Shown: positions 26,503 to 35,413 of the stretch, in pieces | Numbering within the stretch: position 1 is the stretch's first letter | Layout of the letters: the number at the start of each line of letters is the position of its first letter | Translations under genes and position numbers: made by a program | Assembly: GCA_020635815.1 (NCBI GenBank) | Contig: JACJZB010000002.1 | Span: forward strand, 1-64,000 | Source: Flavobacteriales bacterium | GTDB lineage: Bacteria > Bacteroidota > Bacteroidia > Flavobacteriales_E > Vicingaceae | Direction of reading: 5' to 3' | Length of the DNA: 64,000 bases | Notes under the pieces: generated by a model | The model's database searches: none | What the model was told of the DNA's origin: nothing | What the model saw: only the letters and a program-made list of their open reading frames with translations

Positions 26503-26675
26503 GCTTCCCCAAAAATAGTACAGTTTAAAAGTAGAAAAATATTAACTTTAAAACTGTAATTATGAAAAAGAGTAAATTTTCCCCGACCCAAATTGCCAAA
26601 ATTCTAAAGGAATTTGATTTAGGCAAAGATGTAGAGACCATATCCAGAGAGTATGGAGTTTCCAAGGCGAGCTTA
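26498..26675 (+). mobile_element. IS3-family left-end remnant
   Basis: Begins TGTAAGCTTCCCC, which looks like an IS3-type terminal repeat, followed after 50 bases by the start of a transposase orfA. Only about 180 bp remain and no right end is visible. The deletion joins the IS directly to the region of the GT9 gene. Confidence 0.75.
26562..26675 (+). pseudogene. IS3-family transposase orfA fragment
   Basis: The first 38 codons match the helix-turn-helix start of IS3 orfA proteins (KFSPTQIAKILKEFDLGKD ... ISREYGVSKASL). After SKASL the sequence changes to unrelated residues and stops. orfB (the DDE catalytic part) is absent. Confidence 0.8.
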
Positions 26676-26767
26676 ACAATATTTTCTTCGCTTAAAGCGA
26701 ATTCAGATTGCTTAGCTTTTCAAAACCACATTTCATTCTTCAACGTGTTTTTCAAGATAGGTTTATA

Positions 26768-27754
26768 CTAAACATGCTTCACTACCTCTTTTACATCAAT
26801 ATCTTCCATACACTTAAAGTGCTTTTTAGGGCATTTATCATATCCTATTTTAGAACAAGGTCGGCAGTTTAAGTTCTTATTTTCTATCATTACATATTTA
26901 TCGGGCTGTGTAGGATAATAAGGATACATTCCAAATTCAGGAATGGTATTCCCCCAAACAGACACAACATTTACATTTAGTGCAACTCCAATGTGCATTA
27001 AACCCGTATCGTGCGTAATCAATACTTTGCTTTGCTTTAAAATAGATGCCGATTGATTTAAATTAAAAGTTCCACAAGCACTAAAAACATTAGCTCCAAC
27101 TACTTTTACAATTCGCTCTGCTTTCTCAGCATCTTCTTTTCCGCCAAGCAATACAATAGGTTTTTTTAATTCTTTACAAATTGAAATTATTTTATGTTCA
27201 GGCAAACATTTAGTGGCATGCTGTGCCCCTATTGCAAAACTGATGTATTCTTTTTGAAAGTTAACTGGTAGATCATTTTTATGTACCTCATCTTTTTCAG
27301 GAATATAATACTCCAATCCCAACCCATCGTTTTCAACGCCTAAATATTTAACTGCATTTAAATAGCGCTCTACAATATGAATATTAGGGAGTTTGTTTAT
27401 CTTAAAAGCAGTCATTAACCATTTCTCGTAATTCAATTTTTCAAAACTAAACGATAAACATTTCAGTTTTTTGATTACACGTTTTGAACGGAGATTTTTA
27501 TGTAAATCAATAATATAATCGTACCCTTCATTTTTTAAATTCTTAACAACCTCGTTAGTACTTTTTTCTATAGTATAAACTTTACTAACATTTGGATTGC
27601 TATCAACAATACTTTTATATTGCTTTTTAGTTAAATAATGTAGCTCTACCTCTCCATCTAATTGATTTTTAAGACATCGCAAAACAGGTGTGGTTAACAC
27701 CATATCTCCAATTGAGCTAAACCGAATGACTAATATTTTAACTACTTGCTGCAT
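26768..27754 (-). CDS. Glycosyltransferase family 9 (heptosyltransferase-like)
   Basis: 328 aa. The N-terminal Rossmann half opens KILVIRFSSIGDMVLTTPVLR, the standard GT9 signature. The C-terminal half has the donor-binding ITHDTGLMHIGVALNVNVVSVWG motif and ends in a short Cys-rich segment (NCRPCSKIGYDKCPKKHFKC) common in Bacteroidota members. It probably adds a sugar to lipopolysaccharide core on the inner face of the membrane. It is the first core gene after the array, transcribed toward it, and divergent from the next gene. Confidence 0.85.
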   Translation of the reverse strand: MQQVVKILVIRFSSIGDMVLTTPVLRCLKNQLDGEVELHYLTKKQYKSIVDSNPNVSKVYTIEKSTNEVVKNLKNEGYDYIIDLHKNLRSKRVIKKLKCLSFSFEKLNYEKWLMTAFKINKLPNIHIVERYLNAVKYLGVENDGLGLEYYIPEKDEVHKNDLPVNFQKEYISFAIGAQHATKCLPEHKIISICKELKKPIVLLGGKEDAEKAERIVKVVGANVFSACGTFNLNQSASILKQSKVLITHDTGLMHIGVALNVNVVSVWGNTIPEFGMYPYYPTQPDKYVMIENKNLNCRPCSKIGYDKCPKKHFKCMEDIDVKEVVKHV

Positions 27755-27859
27755 TATAGCACAAATATAGTTAATAAGATAGTGAGGATTGAAGTAAATA
27801 AAATTGAATTTCTTATTTTTACTGACCTTTTAAAGGAGTTTACAAAAGCACGAATAAGT

Positions 27860-28843
27860 ATGAAAGAATTAATTGAAGATTTCACAAAACATTTAGCTCA
27901 ATCTATCAATATTAGCGAGAACACTTCACTAAATACAACCGACAAGCAAATTACATCTGTATTAATTTGTGGCTTAGGTGGGTCTGGTATTGGTGGAACA
28001 GTTGTTTCTCAAGTAGTTGCTGATGACGCTAAACTACCTATAGTAATTAATAAAGATTATAAAATACCTGCTTTTGTAAACAGCTCAACGTTGGTTATTG
28101 TTTGTTCTTACTCTGGTAATACAGAAGAGAGTTTAGAAATGCTTGAACAAGCTCAAGCTAAAAATGCTGAAATAGCTTGCATTACTTCGGGTGGCAATTT
28201 ACAAGAAATAGCTAAAGAAAAAGGATACAATCATATTATTATTCCTGGAGGAAATCCACCAAGAGCAGCATTCGGATTGGCTTTTCCTACATTATTTAGG
28301 TTATTAAAGCATTATAAAGTTATTGATGAAGATTATACCTCTCAGTTTAGTAATGCTATTTGCTTAATAAATGAGGAAGAAGAACACATCATTACAGAAG
28401 CTAAGAAAGTAACTGAAAAGTTATTTGGTAAAATACCTGTTATTTATTCTGACGCTTGGTACGAAGGAGTTGCTGTTCGTTTTAGACAACAAATTAACGA
28501 GAATGGTAAAATGCTTTGTTGGCATCATGCCATTCCAGAAATGAACCACAATGAATTGGTTGGTTGGACTACCAAAAACGAAGATTTAGCTGTTGTAATT
28601 TTTAGAAATGAGGATGATTATTTCCGTACTCAAAAAAGAATGGAAGTAAATAAAACTGTTTTTGAAAAATATACTTCTACTATTCTTGAAATATATTCTA
28701 AAGGCAACACAAGGTTAGAAAAAGCATTATATCTAATTCATTTAGGCGATTGGGTTTCGTTTTTATTAGCTGAGAAAAAAGGAATTGACGTTACTGAAGT
28801 TGATGTAATTACCAACCTTAAAAACGAATTAGCAAAAATTTAA
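27860..28843 (+). CDS. Bifunctional phosphoglucose/phosphomannose isomerase
   Basis: 327 aa from ATG 27860. An earlier in-frame start at 27746 would overlap the divergent GT9 gene. Two SIS sugar-phosphate domains: the first has GLGGSGIGG and SYSGNTEESLEM, the second holds the catalytic Glu/His region (WHHAIPEMNHNELVGW). Members interconvert glucose-6-P, mannose-6-P and fructose-6-P, feeding glycolysis and mannose-containing glycans. The cytoplasmic SIS fold and length match the PGI/PMI family. Confidence 0.9.
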   Translation: MKELIEDFTKHLAQSINISENTSLNTTDKQITSVLICGLGGSGIGGTVVSQVVADDAKLPIVINKDYKIPAFVNSSTLVIVCSYSGNTEESLEMLEQAQAKNAEIACITSGGNLQEIAKEKGYNHIIIPGGNPPRAAFGLAFPTLFRLLKHYKVIDEDYTSQFSNAICLINEEEEHIITEAKKVTEKLFGKIPVIYSDAWYEGVAVRFRQQINENGKMLCWHHAIPEMNHNELVGWTTKNEDLAVVIFRNEDDYFRTQKRMEVNKTVFEKYTSTILEIYSKGNTRLEKALYLIHLGDWVSFLLAEKKGIDVTEVDVITNLKNELAKI

Positions 28844-28848
28844 TTTTA

Positions 28849-28975
28849 ATGTCATTCTGAATAAGATTTTGTCATATTGAGCCTGTCAAAAATATTTAAC
28901 AAAATATAGTAAAGAATCTAAATAAAATATTGTCTATACCTCAAAAACTCAGTATAACAATACTTTATAAAAAGT
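28849..28975. repeat. Degenerate intergenic repeat (TGTCATTCTGA type)
   Basis: Starts with TGTCATTCTGAATAA, identical to the left end of the palindromic element at 35234-35363. The right half is decayed. It fills most of the 139-bp gap before lipB. Confidence 0.45.
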
Positions 28976-28982
28976 ATTTAAA

Positions 28983-29681
28983 ATGCCAATAGTACATTTT
29001 CAAGATTTAGGCTTAAAAGATTATAAAGAAGCTTGGGACTTTCAAGAGCAACTTTTTAAAGCAAATGTTGACGCTAAAATTGAAAACAGAAGAGCCGATG
29101 AGGTAGTTACTCCAACCATCAGTCATTTACTCTTTTGTGAACATCCACATGTATATACTCTTGGCAAAAGTGGAGATGAAAGTCATTTATTACTTTCGGA
29201 AGCACTCTTAAAACAAAAAGGAGCAACTTACTACAAAATAAATAGAGGTGGCGACATCACTTACCATGGACCTGGGCAAATCGTAGGTTATCCCATTTTA
29301 GATTTAGATTTTTTCTTTACTGATATTCACAAATACCTCCGTTACTTAGAAGAAATGGTAATACTAACCTTAGCGGAATATGGAATAAAAGGAGAACGAT
29401 ATGAAGGTTATACCGGTGTTTGGATAGATGCCGACAATCCATTAAAAGCACGTAAAATCTGTGCGATGGGGGTTCGTTGTAGCCGATGGGTTACAATGCA
29501 CGGTTTTGCATTTAATATTAATCCTGATTTAGATTATTTTAACAATATTGTGCCTTGCGGTATTACCGACAAACAAGTAACTTCCTTACAAAAAGAACTT
29601 AATCAAGAAATTGACGTAGAAGAGGTTAAGGAAAAATTAAAAAAACATTTTTGCACACTTTTCGAAGCCGAACTCATCTAA
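28983..29681 (+). CDS. lipB: Lipoyl(octanoyl) transferase LipB
   Basis: 232 aa. It carries the octanoyl-ACP:protein transferase motif RGGDITYHGPGQIVGYPI (about 96-113), the catalytic Lys in KARKICAMGVR and Cys in NNIVPCGITDKQVTS. It moves octanoate from acyl carrier protein to the lipoyl domains of 2-oxoacid dehydrogenases and the glycine-cleavage H protein. LipA then adds sulfur. Cytoplasmic. The next gene starts 1 base after its stop. Confidence 0.95.
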   Translation: MPIVHFQDLGLKDYKEAWDFQEQLFKANVDAKIENRRADEVVTPTISHLLFCEHPHVYTLGKSGDESHLLLSEALLKQKGATYYKINRGGDITYHGPGQIVGYPILDLDFFFTDIHKYLRYLEEMVILTLAEYGIKGERYEGYTGVWIDADNPLKARKICAMGVRCSRWVTMHGFAFNINPDLDYFNNIVPCGITDKQVTSLQKELNQEIDVEEVKEKLKKHFCTLFEAELI

Positions 29682-29682
29682 C

Positions 29683-30831
29683 ATGAAACGATTAAAAAAA
29701 ATTCTACTAAGCATAATTATTGTTATTGCTTTAGCATCAGTATTAGCAATTGTTACAGGAAATAGTCATTTATTTAAAGCCGTTAGCACTACCTATTTAG
29801 TTGGAAAAACTGGCCCAAGTATTGATGAACACGCTATTTTTGAAAGTAGAATTGTAGAAACAGCAACCTATCAACCTTGGTTAATTAGTAAAAATTACAA
29901 CGTTACTACAAACAATACGCTTCATCAACAAATTGAAGATTATGACCCTGCAGCATTTTTAGTGGTAAAAAATGACTCAATCATCTATGAAGAATATTGG
30001 GATAATTACAACGAGAATTCATTAACCAATTCGTTTTCGATGGCTAAAAGTTTTATTGGTTTACTAATTGGTATTGCATTAGATGAAGGAAAAATAAATA
30101 GTGTGAATGACCCTGTTGGGAACTACTTACCTCAATACAAAGACAATCCAGAACTTACCATAAAGCACCTTTTAACCATGAGCTCGGGTATTGATTTTGA
30201 TGAAAGTTACAAAAGCCCTTTCGGACACATGGCAAAAGCTTATTATGGAACTGACATCAAAAAACTAAATGAAAATTACAAAGTAACCGAGACGCCTGGA
30301 GTAACTTGGAAATATTTAGGTGGCAACACTATTATACTCTCTTTTTTAATTGAAAAAGTAACAGGAATGAGTGTTTCAGAATACATGAGCAAAACAATTT
30401 GGAAACGAATTGGTGCTAAAAATGAAGCCTTATGGAGCTTAGACAAAAAAGATGGAGTAGAGAAAGCCTACTGCTGTTTTTACTCTAATGCAAGAGACTT
30501 TGCTCGTATTGGTAAATTATACCTTAACAAAGGTTTATGGAATGATGAACGTATTATTTCTGAAAACTACCTTAAAAACTCCATAGCTCCAGCTTACCCT
30601 TTAAAAACTCCCGAAGGTAAGCCTGTAGATTTTTATGGTTACCATGTTTGGACAACTTATTACAAAAACTTAGAAATTTCTTTTTGCCGTGGAATTCAAG
30701 GGCAATACATTATAACAATACCTGAAAAGAACTTAGTAATTGTACGTTTAGGACATAAACGCTCAAAAGACTTTATTAATAATATTCCAAGCGATGTTTA
30801 TACGTATATAGACTTTGCTTTGGAGCAGTAA
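29683..30831 (+). CDS. Serine hydrolase, beta-lactamase class C / NylB-like
   Basis: 382 aa. A signal/anchor helix occupies residues about 5-25. The SxxK active site is Ser119-Met-Ala-Lys122 (FSMAKSF) and the tyrosine motif is around Tyr211 (KYLGGN). Conserved HLLTMSSGIDFDESY lies between them. This pattern fits the 6-aminohexanoate-dimer hydrolase branch of the class C family (amidase or esterase) rather than a true beta-lactamase. It is exported or membrane-anchored and lies in an apparent operon with lipB. Substrate unknown. Confidence 0.85.
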   Translation: MKRLKKILLSIIIVIALASVLAIVTGNSHLFKAVSTTYLVGKTGPSIDEHAIFESRIVETATYQPWLISKNYNVTTNNTLHQQIEDYDPAAFLVVKNDSIIYEEYWDNYNENSLTNSFSMAKSFIGLLIGIALDEGKINSVNDPVGNYLPQYKDNPELTIKHLLTMSSGIDFDESYKSPFGHMAKAYYGTDIKKLNENYKVTETPGVTWKYLGGNTIILSFLIEKVTGMSVSEYMSKTIWKRIGAKNEALWSLDKKDGVEKAYCCFYSNARDFARIGKLYLNKGLWNDERIISENYLKNSIAPAYPLKTPEGKPVDFYGYHVWTTYYKNLEISFCRGIQGQYIITIPEKNLVIVRLGHKRSKDFINNIPSDVYTYIDFALEQ

Positions 30832-30841
30832 TAATAAAATG

Positions 30842-30869
30842 CGAATAAACAACATGTGTTGTTTATTCG
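30842..30869 (+). terminator. Perfect 13-bp hairpin after the serine hydrolase
   Basis: CGAATAAACAACA and TGTTGTTTATTCG separated by TG, 10 bases after the stop. It lacks a clear T tract because the isolated cassette begins four bases after its end (TTAGGG... from 30874). It is probably the gene's terminator and may have helped form the integration target. Confidence 0.6.
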
Positions 30870-30873
30870 GTTG

Positions 30874-31643
30874 TTAGGGTACATAGTGTATGACTAAAAA
30901 GGTTAACATATTAATTTACATTTGGGTTGCTAATTTGCTATTTGTTGCTTTAATTCTTTTTACCAATCTATCTATTAAGCCATTTCGACTAATCTACTTT
31001 CAAATTACTTTTATTCTTGCAGGATTACCATTAATTCAATGGTACAAAAGAAAGACTTACAAGTCTGGAATAATAGCTGGAATTACAACTTTATTATTTT
31101 CAGCAGGAATAATGTATTATGCACTAATTTTAGACTGGAGAGGACCTTGGAAAACACAAACCGTATATTATCAAAACAATAATTTTACTAACCGAACCAT
31201 CGAATTTCAAATGCAGGACATAGGAGCGTTTGGCTATAATCGTAGGACTATTGACAAATTCAAGCTTCTACCGTTTTTAGAGTGGACAAAAGAGATTGAA
31301 TTAAAAGAAGTTGACACCTTAAATTGGAAAAAAGTGGATATTTATAAAAATGAACTAAAACTAAAAGGTGGATGAACGTACCCTAACACGCTATATATAA
31401 TATGCCTCTGTCGCTAGAATTTTAGCTTTGTGAAACATGGGCAGTTTTCACCATAATTTTTGCTAGTGCTTTTTAAAAAATAATTAGTAATTATACTGTT
31501 CACCCACCTTAATCAGTCCGAATATATTCGGAGTCTCAAGGGAGGAACTTCTCCCCTTGAGGGGAGACCGAGGAGGGTGATTCCTCACAAAAATTATTAC
31601 CTTTAAGCATTGAACAAACTAAAGGAACTACATGCAGTTATCG
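30874..31643 (+). mobile_element. Isolated integron-type cassette inserted in core chromosome
   Basis: A 770-bp unit starting GTTAGGGTAC (G at 30873), with its own attC left arm GTACCCTAAC (31378-31387), an exact 10-base complement. The right junction reads TATCG/TTACCT, where TTACCT belongs to the host. Removing the cassette would restore GGTTG/TTACCT between two convergent genes. It holds one gene and lies 4.4 kb from the end of the main array. Confidence 0.85.
30890..31375 (+). CDS. Hypothetical membrane protein (isolated cassette gene)
   Basis: 161 aa with three predicted membrane helices (about 7-25, 33-48 and 57-80), followed by a soluble tail of about 75 residues with many charged and aromatic residues (GPWKTQTVYYQNNNFTNRT). 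Not recognised. It starts 16 bases after the recombination point and ends 5 bases before its attC, the same tight packing seen in the main array. Confidence 0.75.
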   Translation: MTKKVNILIYIWVANLLFVALILFTNLSIKPFRLIYFQITFILAGLPLIQWYKRKTYKSGIIAGITTLLFSAGIMYYALILDWRGPWKTQTVYYQNNNFTNRTIEFQMQDIGAFGYNRRTIDKFKLLPFLEWTKEIELKEVDTLNWKKVDIYKNELKLKGG

Positions 31644-31649
31644 TTACCT
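31381..31649 (+). other. attC-like site of the isolated cassette
   Basis: CCCTAAC (31381-31387) and, at the host junction, GTTACCT (31643-31649). The interior is the same backbone as the sites at 12125 and 15276 (TTTTAGCTTTGTGAAAC, ATAATTTTTGCTAGTGC, TCCTCACAAAAATTATTAC). It has an extra insert near 31500-31580 holding a CTCCCCTTGAGGGGAG palindrome of the kind scattered in Bacteroidota genomes. Confidence 0.82.
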
Positions 31650-31653
31650 AAAA

Positions 31654-31690
31654 ACAAAGCCCAACTCTAAGAGTTGGGCTTTGTTTTTTT
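31654..31690. terminator. Bidirectional rho-independent terminator
   Basis: Stem ACAAAGCCCAACTCT / AGAGTTGGGCTTTGT with A runs on one side and a long T run on the other. It serves the aconitase gene on the minus strand and probably the genes from the left before the cassette arrived. Confidence 0.85.
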
Positions 31691-31706
31691 TTATAATTAT
31701 TGATAA

Positions 31707-33986
31707 TTAAGCCATTGATTTTGCTGCTTCCGACTTAATTAGATTAAGTGCAGAACCTGCTCTATACCAATCAATTTGCTGTGCATTATAAGTGTGGTTT
31801 AACATGATGTTTTCTTTCGAACCATCTGCATGAACAACTTCTAATGTTAATTGTTTGCCAGGAGCAAATGCTGATAAGTCAATAAAGTTGAATGTATCAT
31901 CTTCTTTGATTTTATCGTAATCTGCTTCGTTAGCAAATGTTAATCCTAACATTCCTTGCTTCTTTAAGTTGGTTTCGTGAATACGTGCAAAAGATTTTAC
32001 AATTACCGCATAAACACCTAAATGACGAGGTTCCATTGCTGCATGTTCTCTAGAAGAACCTTCACCATAGTTATGGTCTCCAACCACAATACTTGGTACA
32101 CCTGCTGCTTTATATGCTCTAGCTGTGGCTGGAACCTCTCCTTTAGTCCCTGTTAATTGGTTAACTACCTCGTTAGTAGCCTCTCCAAAAGCATTAACAG
32201 CACCAATTAAACAGTTGTTAGAAATATTGTCTAAATGACCTCTGTATCGCAACCATGGTCCTGCCATTGAGATATGATCAGTAGTACATTTACCTTTTGC
32301 TTTAATTAGCAATTTAGCTCCAGTAATATTTCCTCCATCCCATGGAGTAAACGGTGTCAATAATTGCAACCTATCAGAATCAGGACTAACAACTACTTCT
32401 ATTCCACTTCCATCTTCAGCTGGTGCTTGATATCCATTATCTTCAACATCAAAACCTCCTTTTGGTAACTCATCTCCTTTTGGTGGGTCTAATTTTACCT
32501 GCTCACCATCTTTATTCGTTAAAGTATCAGTAATCGGATTAAAATCTAATCTTCCTGAAATTGCAATTGCAGCAACCATTTCTGGTGAAGCAACAAACGC
32601 GTGTGTATTTGGATTTCCATCAGCACGTTTCGCAAAGTTTCTATTAAACGAGTGTACTATACTATTTTTAGGTGCATTTTTTGGGTCTGAATACCTTGCC
32701 CATTGTCCGATACATGGCCCACATGCATTAGTAAAAATGGTTGCATCTAAATCTTCAAAAGCTTTTAACAAACCATCTCTTTCAGCAGTAAACCTTACCT
32801 GCTCCGAACCTGGGTTAATTCCAAATTGAGCCTTAGTAGTTAACCCCTTATCAACAGCTTGTTTAGCTATTGATGCTGCTCTTGCTAAATCCTCATAAGA
32901 AGAGTTGGTACAAGAACCTATCAATCCCCACTCCACATCTAATGGCCAATCATTTTTTGTAGCCTTTTCATTCATTTTACCTACTTCTGTAGCTAAATCT
33001 GGTGTAAATGGCCCATTTAAATGAGGCATTAAAGTAGATAAATCTATTTCTATTACTTGATCAAAATATTGTTCTGGGTTTGCATAAACTTCAGCATCGC
33101 CTGTTAAATGCTCAGCAACTTTATCAGCTAACTCAACAACGTCAGCTCTATCTGTAGCTTTCAAATATCTTCTCATCGAATCATCATAACCAAAAGTTGA
33201 AGTAGTTGCCCCTATTTCGGCTCCCATATTACAAATAGTTCCTTTACCTGTACATGACATCGATAAAGCTCCTTCTCCAAAATATTCTACGATAGCCCCT
33301 GTACCACCCTTTACAGTTAAAATTTCTGCTACTTTTAAAATAACATCTTTTGGAGCTGTCCACCCATTTAGTTTACCTGTTAATTTAACACCAATCAATT
33401 TTGGCATTTTTAATTCCCAAGCCATTCCTGCCATTACATCAACCGCATCAGCACCACCAACACCAATAGCAACCATTCCTAATCCTCCAGCATTTACAGT
33501 GTGAGAATCTGTCCCTATCATCATTCCTCCAGGGAATGCATAATTTTCTAATACTACTTGATGAATGATTCCTGCTCCTGGTTTCCAAAAACCAATTCCA
33601 TACTTATCACATACAGAACTCAAAAAATTGAACACTTCATTATTTTTATTAATTCCCTCTTGTAAATCTTTGTCTGCTCCTAGTCTTGCTTGAATTAAAT
33701 GATCAGCATGTGCCGTTGAAGGAACTGCAACTTTCGCTTTACCTGCTTGCATAAATTGCAACAACGCCATTTGAGCCGTTGCATCTTGCATTGCTACTCT
33801 ATCTGGAGCAAAATCCACATAAGAATTTCCTCTTTCATGAGCTGTTGTTGCCTCCCCTTCCCAAAGGTGTGTATAAAGAATTTTTTCGGCCAATGTTAAA
33901 GGTTTACCGACTACCCTTCTAGCTGCTGCTACCCTTTCCGGATATCTTGCATAAACAGCTTTAATCATTTCAATGTCAAATGCCAT
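31707..33986 (-). CDS. Aconitate hydratase (mitochondrial-type aconitase)
   Basis: 759 aa, the size of mitochondrial-type aconitase, shorter than bacterial AcnA (about 890) and differently ordered from AcnB. It has HQVVLENYAFPGGMMIGTDSHT, the Fe-S cluster cysteines in LIGSCTNSSYED and TNACGPCIGQW, and the C-terminal swivel domain with GDHNYGEGSSREHAAMEPR. It converts citrate to isocitrate in the TCA cycle with a [4Fe-4S] cluster. Monocistronic, with the terminator at 31654-31690. Confidence 0.95.
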   Translation of the reverse strand: MAFDIEMIKAVYARYPERVAAARRVVGKPLTLAEKILYTHLWEGEATTAHERGNSYVDFAPDRVAMQDATAQMALLQFMQAGKAKVAVPSTAHADHLIQARLGADKDLQEGINKNNEVFNFLSSVCDKYGIGFWKPGAGIIHQVVLENYAFPGGMMIGTDSHTVNAGGLGMVAIGVGGADAVDVMAGMAWELKMPKLIGVKLTGKLNGWTAPKDVILKVAEILTVKGGTGAIVEYFGEGALSMSCTGKGTICNMGAEIGATTSTFGYDDSMRRYLKATDRADVVELADKVAEHLTGDAEVYANPEQYFDQVIEIDLSTLMPHLNGPFTPDLATEVGKMNEKATKNDWPLDVEWGLIGSCTNSSYEDLARAASIAKQAVDKGLTTKAQFGINPGSEQVRFTAERDGLLKAFEDLDATIFTNACGPCIGQWARYSDPKNAPKNSIVHSFNRNFAKRADGNPNTHAFVASPEMVAAIAISGRLDFNPITDTLTNKDGEQVKLDPPKGDELPKGGFDVEDNGYQAPAEDGSGIEVVVSPDSDRLQLLTPFTPWDGGNITGAKLLIKAKGKCTTDHISMAGPWLRYRGHLDNISNNCLIGAVNAFGEATNEVVNQLTGTKGEVPATARAYKAAGVPSIVVGDHNYGEGSSREHAAMEPRHLGVYAVIVKSFARIHETNLKKQGMLGLTFANEADYDKIKEDDTFNFIDLSAFAPGKQLTLEVVHADGSKENIMLNHTYNAQQIDWYRAGSALNLIKSEAAKSMA

Positions 33987-34320
33987 AACAAAATGTTTAG
34001 TGGTTAATAAAATTGTTTTCAGTTATTTGTCGTTAGTTTTTAGTATTCTATAGAAAACCAAGAACTAAAAACTATTAACCAAGAACCTTAGTTTAAACAC
34101 AGCTTATTATGGATAAATTCTCTTACCAACTACACATTATCCCAGATAGGATATCCCAACTTGCTGTTTCGAGTTACGAAATTAAGACTTATGAAACTTT
34201 TTTACAAATTTACAACCTGTTAAAATTTAACGATGTATTAAAGATTCTATCATTTTTATTAAACCAATTCATTTTCAATTCTTTAAACTTATATTTGATT
34301 ATTAATTAAAAACAATAAAT
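33987..34320. other. Intergenic stretch with no supported gene
   Basis: 334 bp between divergent genes. It holds a small inverted repeat (GTTTTTAGT near 34040 facing ACTAAAAAC near 34065) and AT-rich DNA suitable for two promoters. A 66-codon open frame at 34109-34309 has no recognisable protein character, and I do not call it. Confidence 0.6.
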
Positions 34321-35226
34321 ATGAAATATTTAGCAATTATTTTAATCACTGCTATTGGTTTTATTGGCTGTAGCAAAGATGACAATCCAACGCCTTCAAC
34401 CACTCCTGTTTCATCAACACCAAGTGGTCCAAACTTGATATTCAAATTGTATTTTGATTCTACACTTACTCGATTAGATAATCTGGGCAATCCATCAACA
34501 ATACCTGCTGGTAACTCAGCACAATCTCCAGTTTTTCATAAAATGAGTGCTCATTACATCGAATTTGCTCCTGACAGCTTAACTGCTTTAGGAAATGGTG
34601 AAATTGTTTACCACGGTGCAGAAACATCAGTTGGGGGTTCTAATGCTGTAGATTTTAGCCAAGCAAGGACAAAAGGTCAAGGTGACGTTTTTTATACCAT
34701 TCCAATCGCTCAAGTAGCAACTGGAACCTATAAATGGCTAAGGGTTTCATTAACTTATCAAAACTATGACATCAAATTTTTAGTCTCTGGTTTGGGGCTA
34801 CAAACTGGAAGATTAGCTTCATTTGTTGGTTTTAATACCTATATTTCTAGCTATGTTATAAATACAGAAAATGTAAGTGTAAATGCGAATAAACTACAAG
34901 GATACTGGGGTTTTGAAACAAATGTTTTAGGAAATACTTATGTTAGTGAAGGACAATCTGCAGGCACAACAGTTCCTAATCCAATTTCAGCTACATCTCC
35001 AATTCCAAACGGTAGTTGCGTTGTTACAGGAAGTTTCCCTACTCCTTTAACTATTTCAGGGAACGAAACAAATGACATTACCGTGAATATTAACTTATCT
35101 ACCAACAATAGTTTTGAATGGAGAGACATCAATAGTGACGGCTACTTTGAGCCATCAGATGGAGTTAATCCGGGAGACACTGTTGTTGACATGGGATTAA
35201 GAGGTTTGTTTCCAACTTATCAGTAA
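34321..35226 (+). CDS. Hypothetical lipoprotein
   Basis: 301 aa. Lipobox GFIGC (Cys17), followed by a Ser/Thr/Pro linker (about 22-40) and a beta-rich domain of about 255 residues. The C-terminal end contains DINSDGYFEPSDGVNPGD, a short acidic Asp/Asn loop that could bind calcium (EF-hand or dockerin-like). Family not recognised. Its own transcription unit. Confidence 0.75.
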   Translation: MKYLAIILITAIGFIGCSKDDNPTPSTTPVSSTPSGPNLIFKLYFDSTLTRLDNLGNPSTIPAGNSAQSPVFHKMSAHYIEFAPDSLTALGNGEIVYHGAETSVGGSNAVDFSQARTKGQGDVFYTIPIAQVATGTYKWLRVSLTYQNYDIKFLVSGLGLQTGRLASFVGFNTYISSYVINTENVSVNANKLQGYWGFETNVLGNTYVSEGQSAGTTVPNPISATSPIPNGSCVVTGSFPTPLTISGNETNDITVNINLSTNNSFEWRDINSDGYFEPSDGVNPGDTVVDMGLRGLFPTYQ

Positions 35227-35233
35227 TTTCTTT

Positions 35234-35363
35234 TGTCATTCTGAATAATATTTTGTCGATAATTTATTATCGAAACAAAATGAAATGAAGAATCTGTAAT
35301 AGATTCTTCACATTGTTTTTTTTAACATGCTAAAGCATGATAAAAACTTTGTTCAGAATGACA
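35234..35363. repeat. Palindromic intergenic element (MITE/REP-like)
   Basis: Terminal inverted repeats TGTCATTCTGAA and TTCAGAATGACA enclose three nested hairpins (TTTTGTCGATAA/TTATCGAAACAAAA, GAAGAATCT/AGATTCTTC, CATGC/GCATG). 130 bp. It is a type of intergenic palindrome common in Bacteroidota; a half copy is at 28849. Confidence 0.75.
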
Positions 35364-35384
35364 GTTTATTTAGTAGTCATTTTA

Positions 35385-35393
35385 TTACTTTTG
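35385..35393 (+). promoter_or_regulatory. Probable aspS promoter -7 element
   Basis: TACTTTTG fits the Bacteroidota TAnnTTTG consensus about 22 bases before the aspS start codon. No clear TTG upstream partner is seen. Confidence 0.4.
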
Positions 35394-35413
35394 TCCTTCA
35401 AAATTTTACACTC

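Noticed and set aside
29683..30831. Antibiotic-resistance beta-lactamase
   Set aside because: The motifs fit the NylB/esterase branch of the class C fold, and the gene is in an operon with lipB in core DNA.
34109..34309. 66-codon open frame as a gene
   Set aside because: It lacks a plausible start context, a signal peptide or any domain, and is composed of Phe/Leu/Asn-rich sequence expected from AT-rich intergenic DNA.
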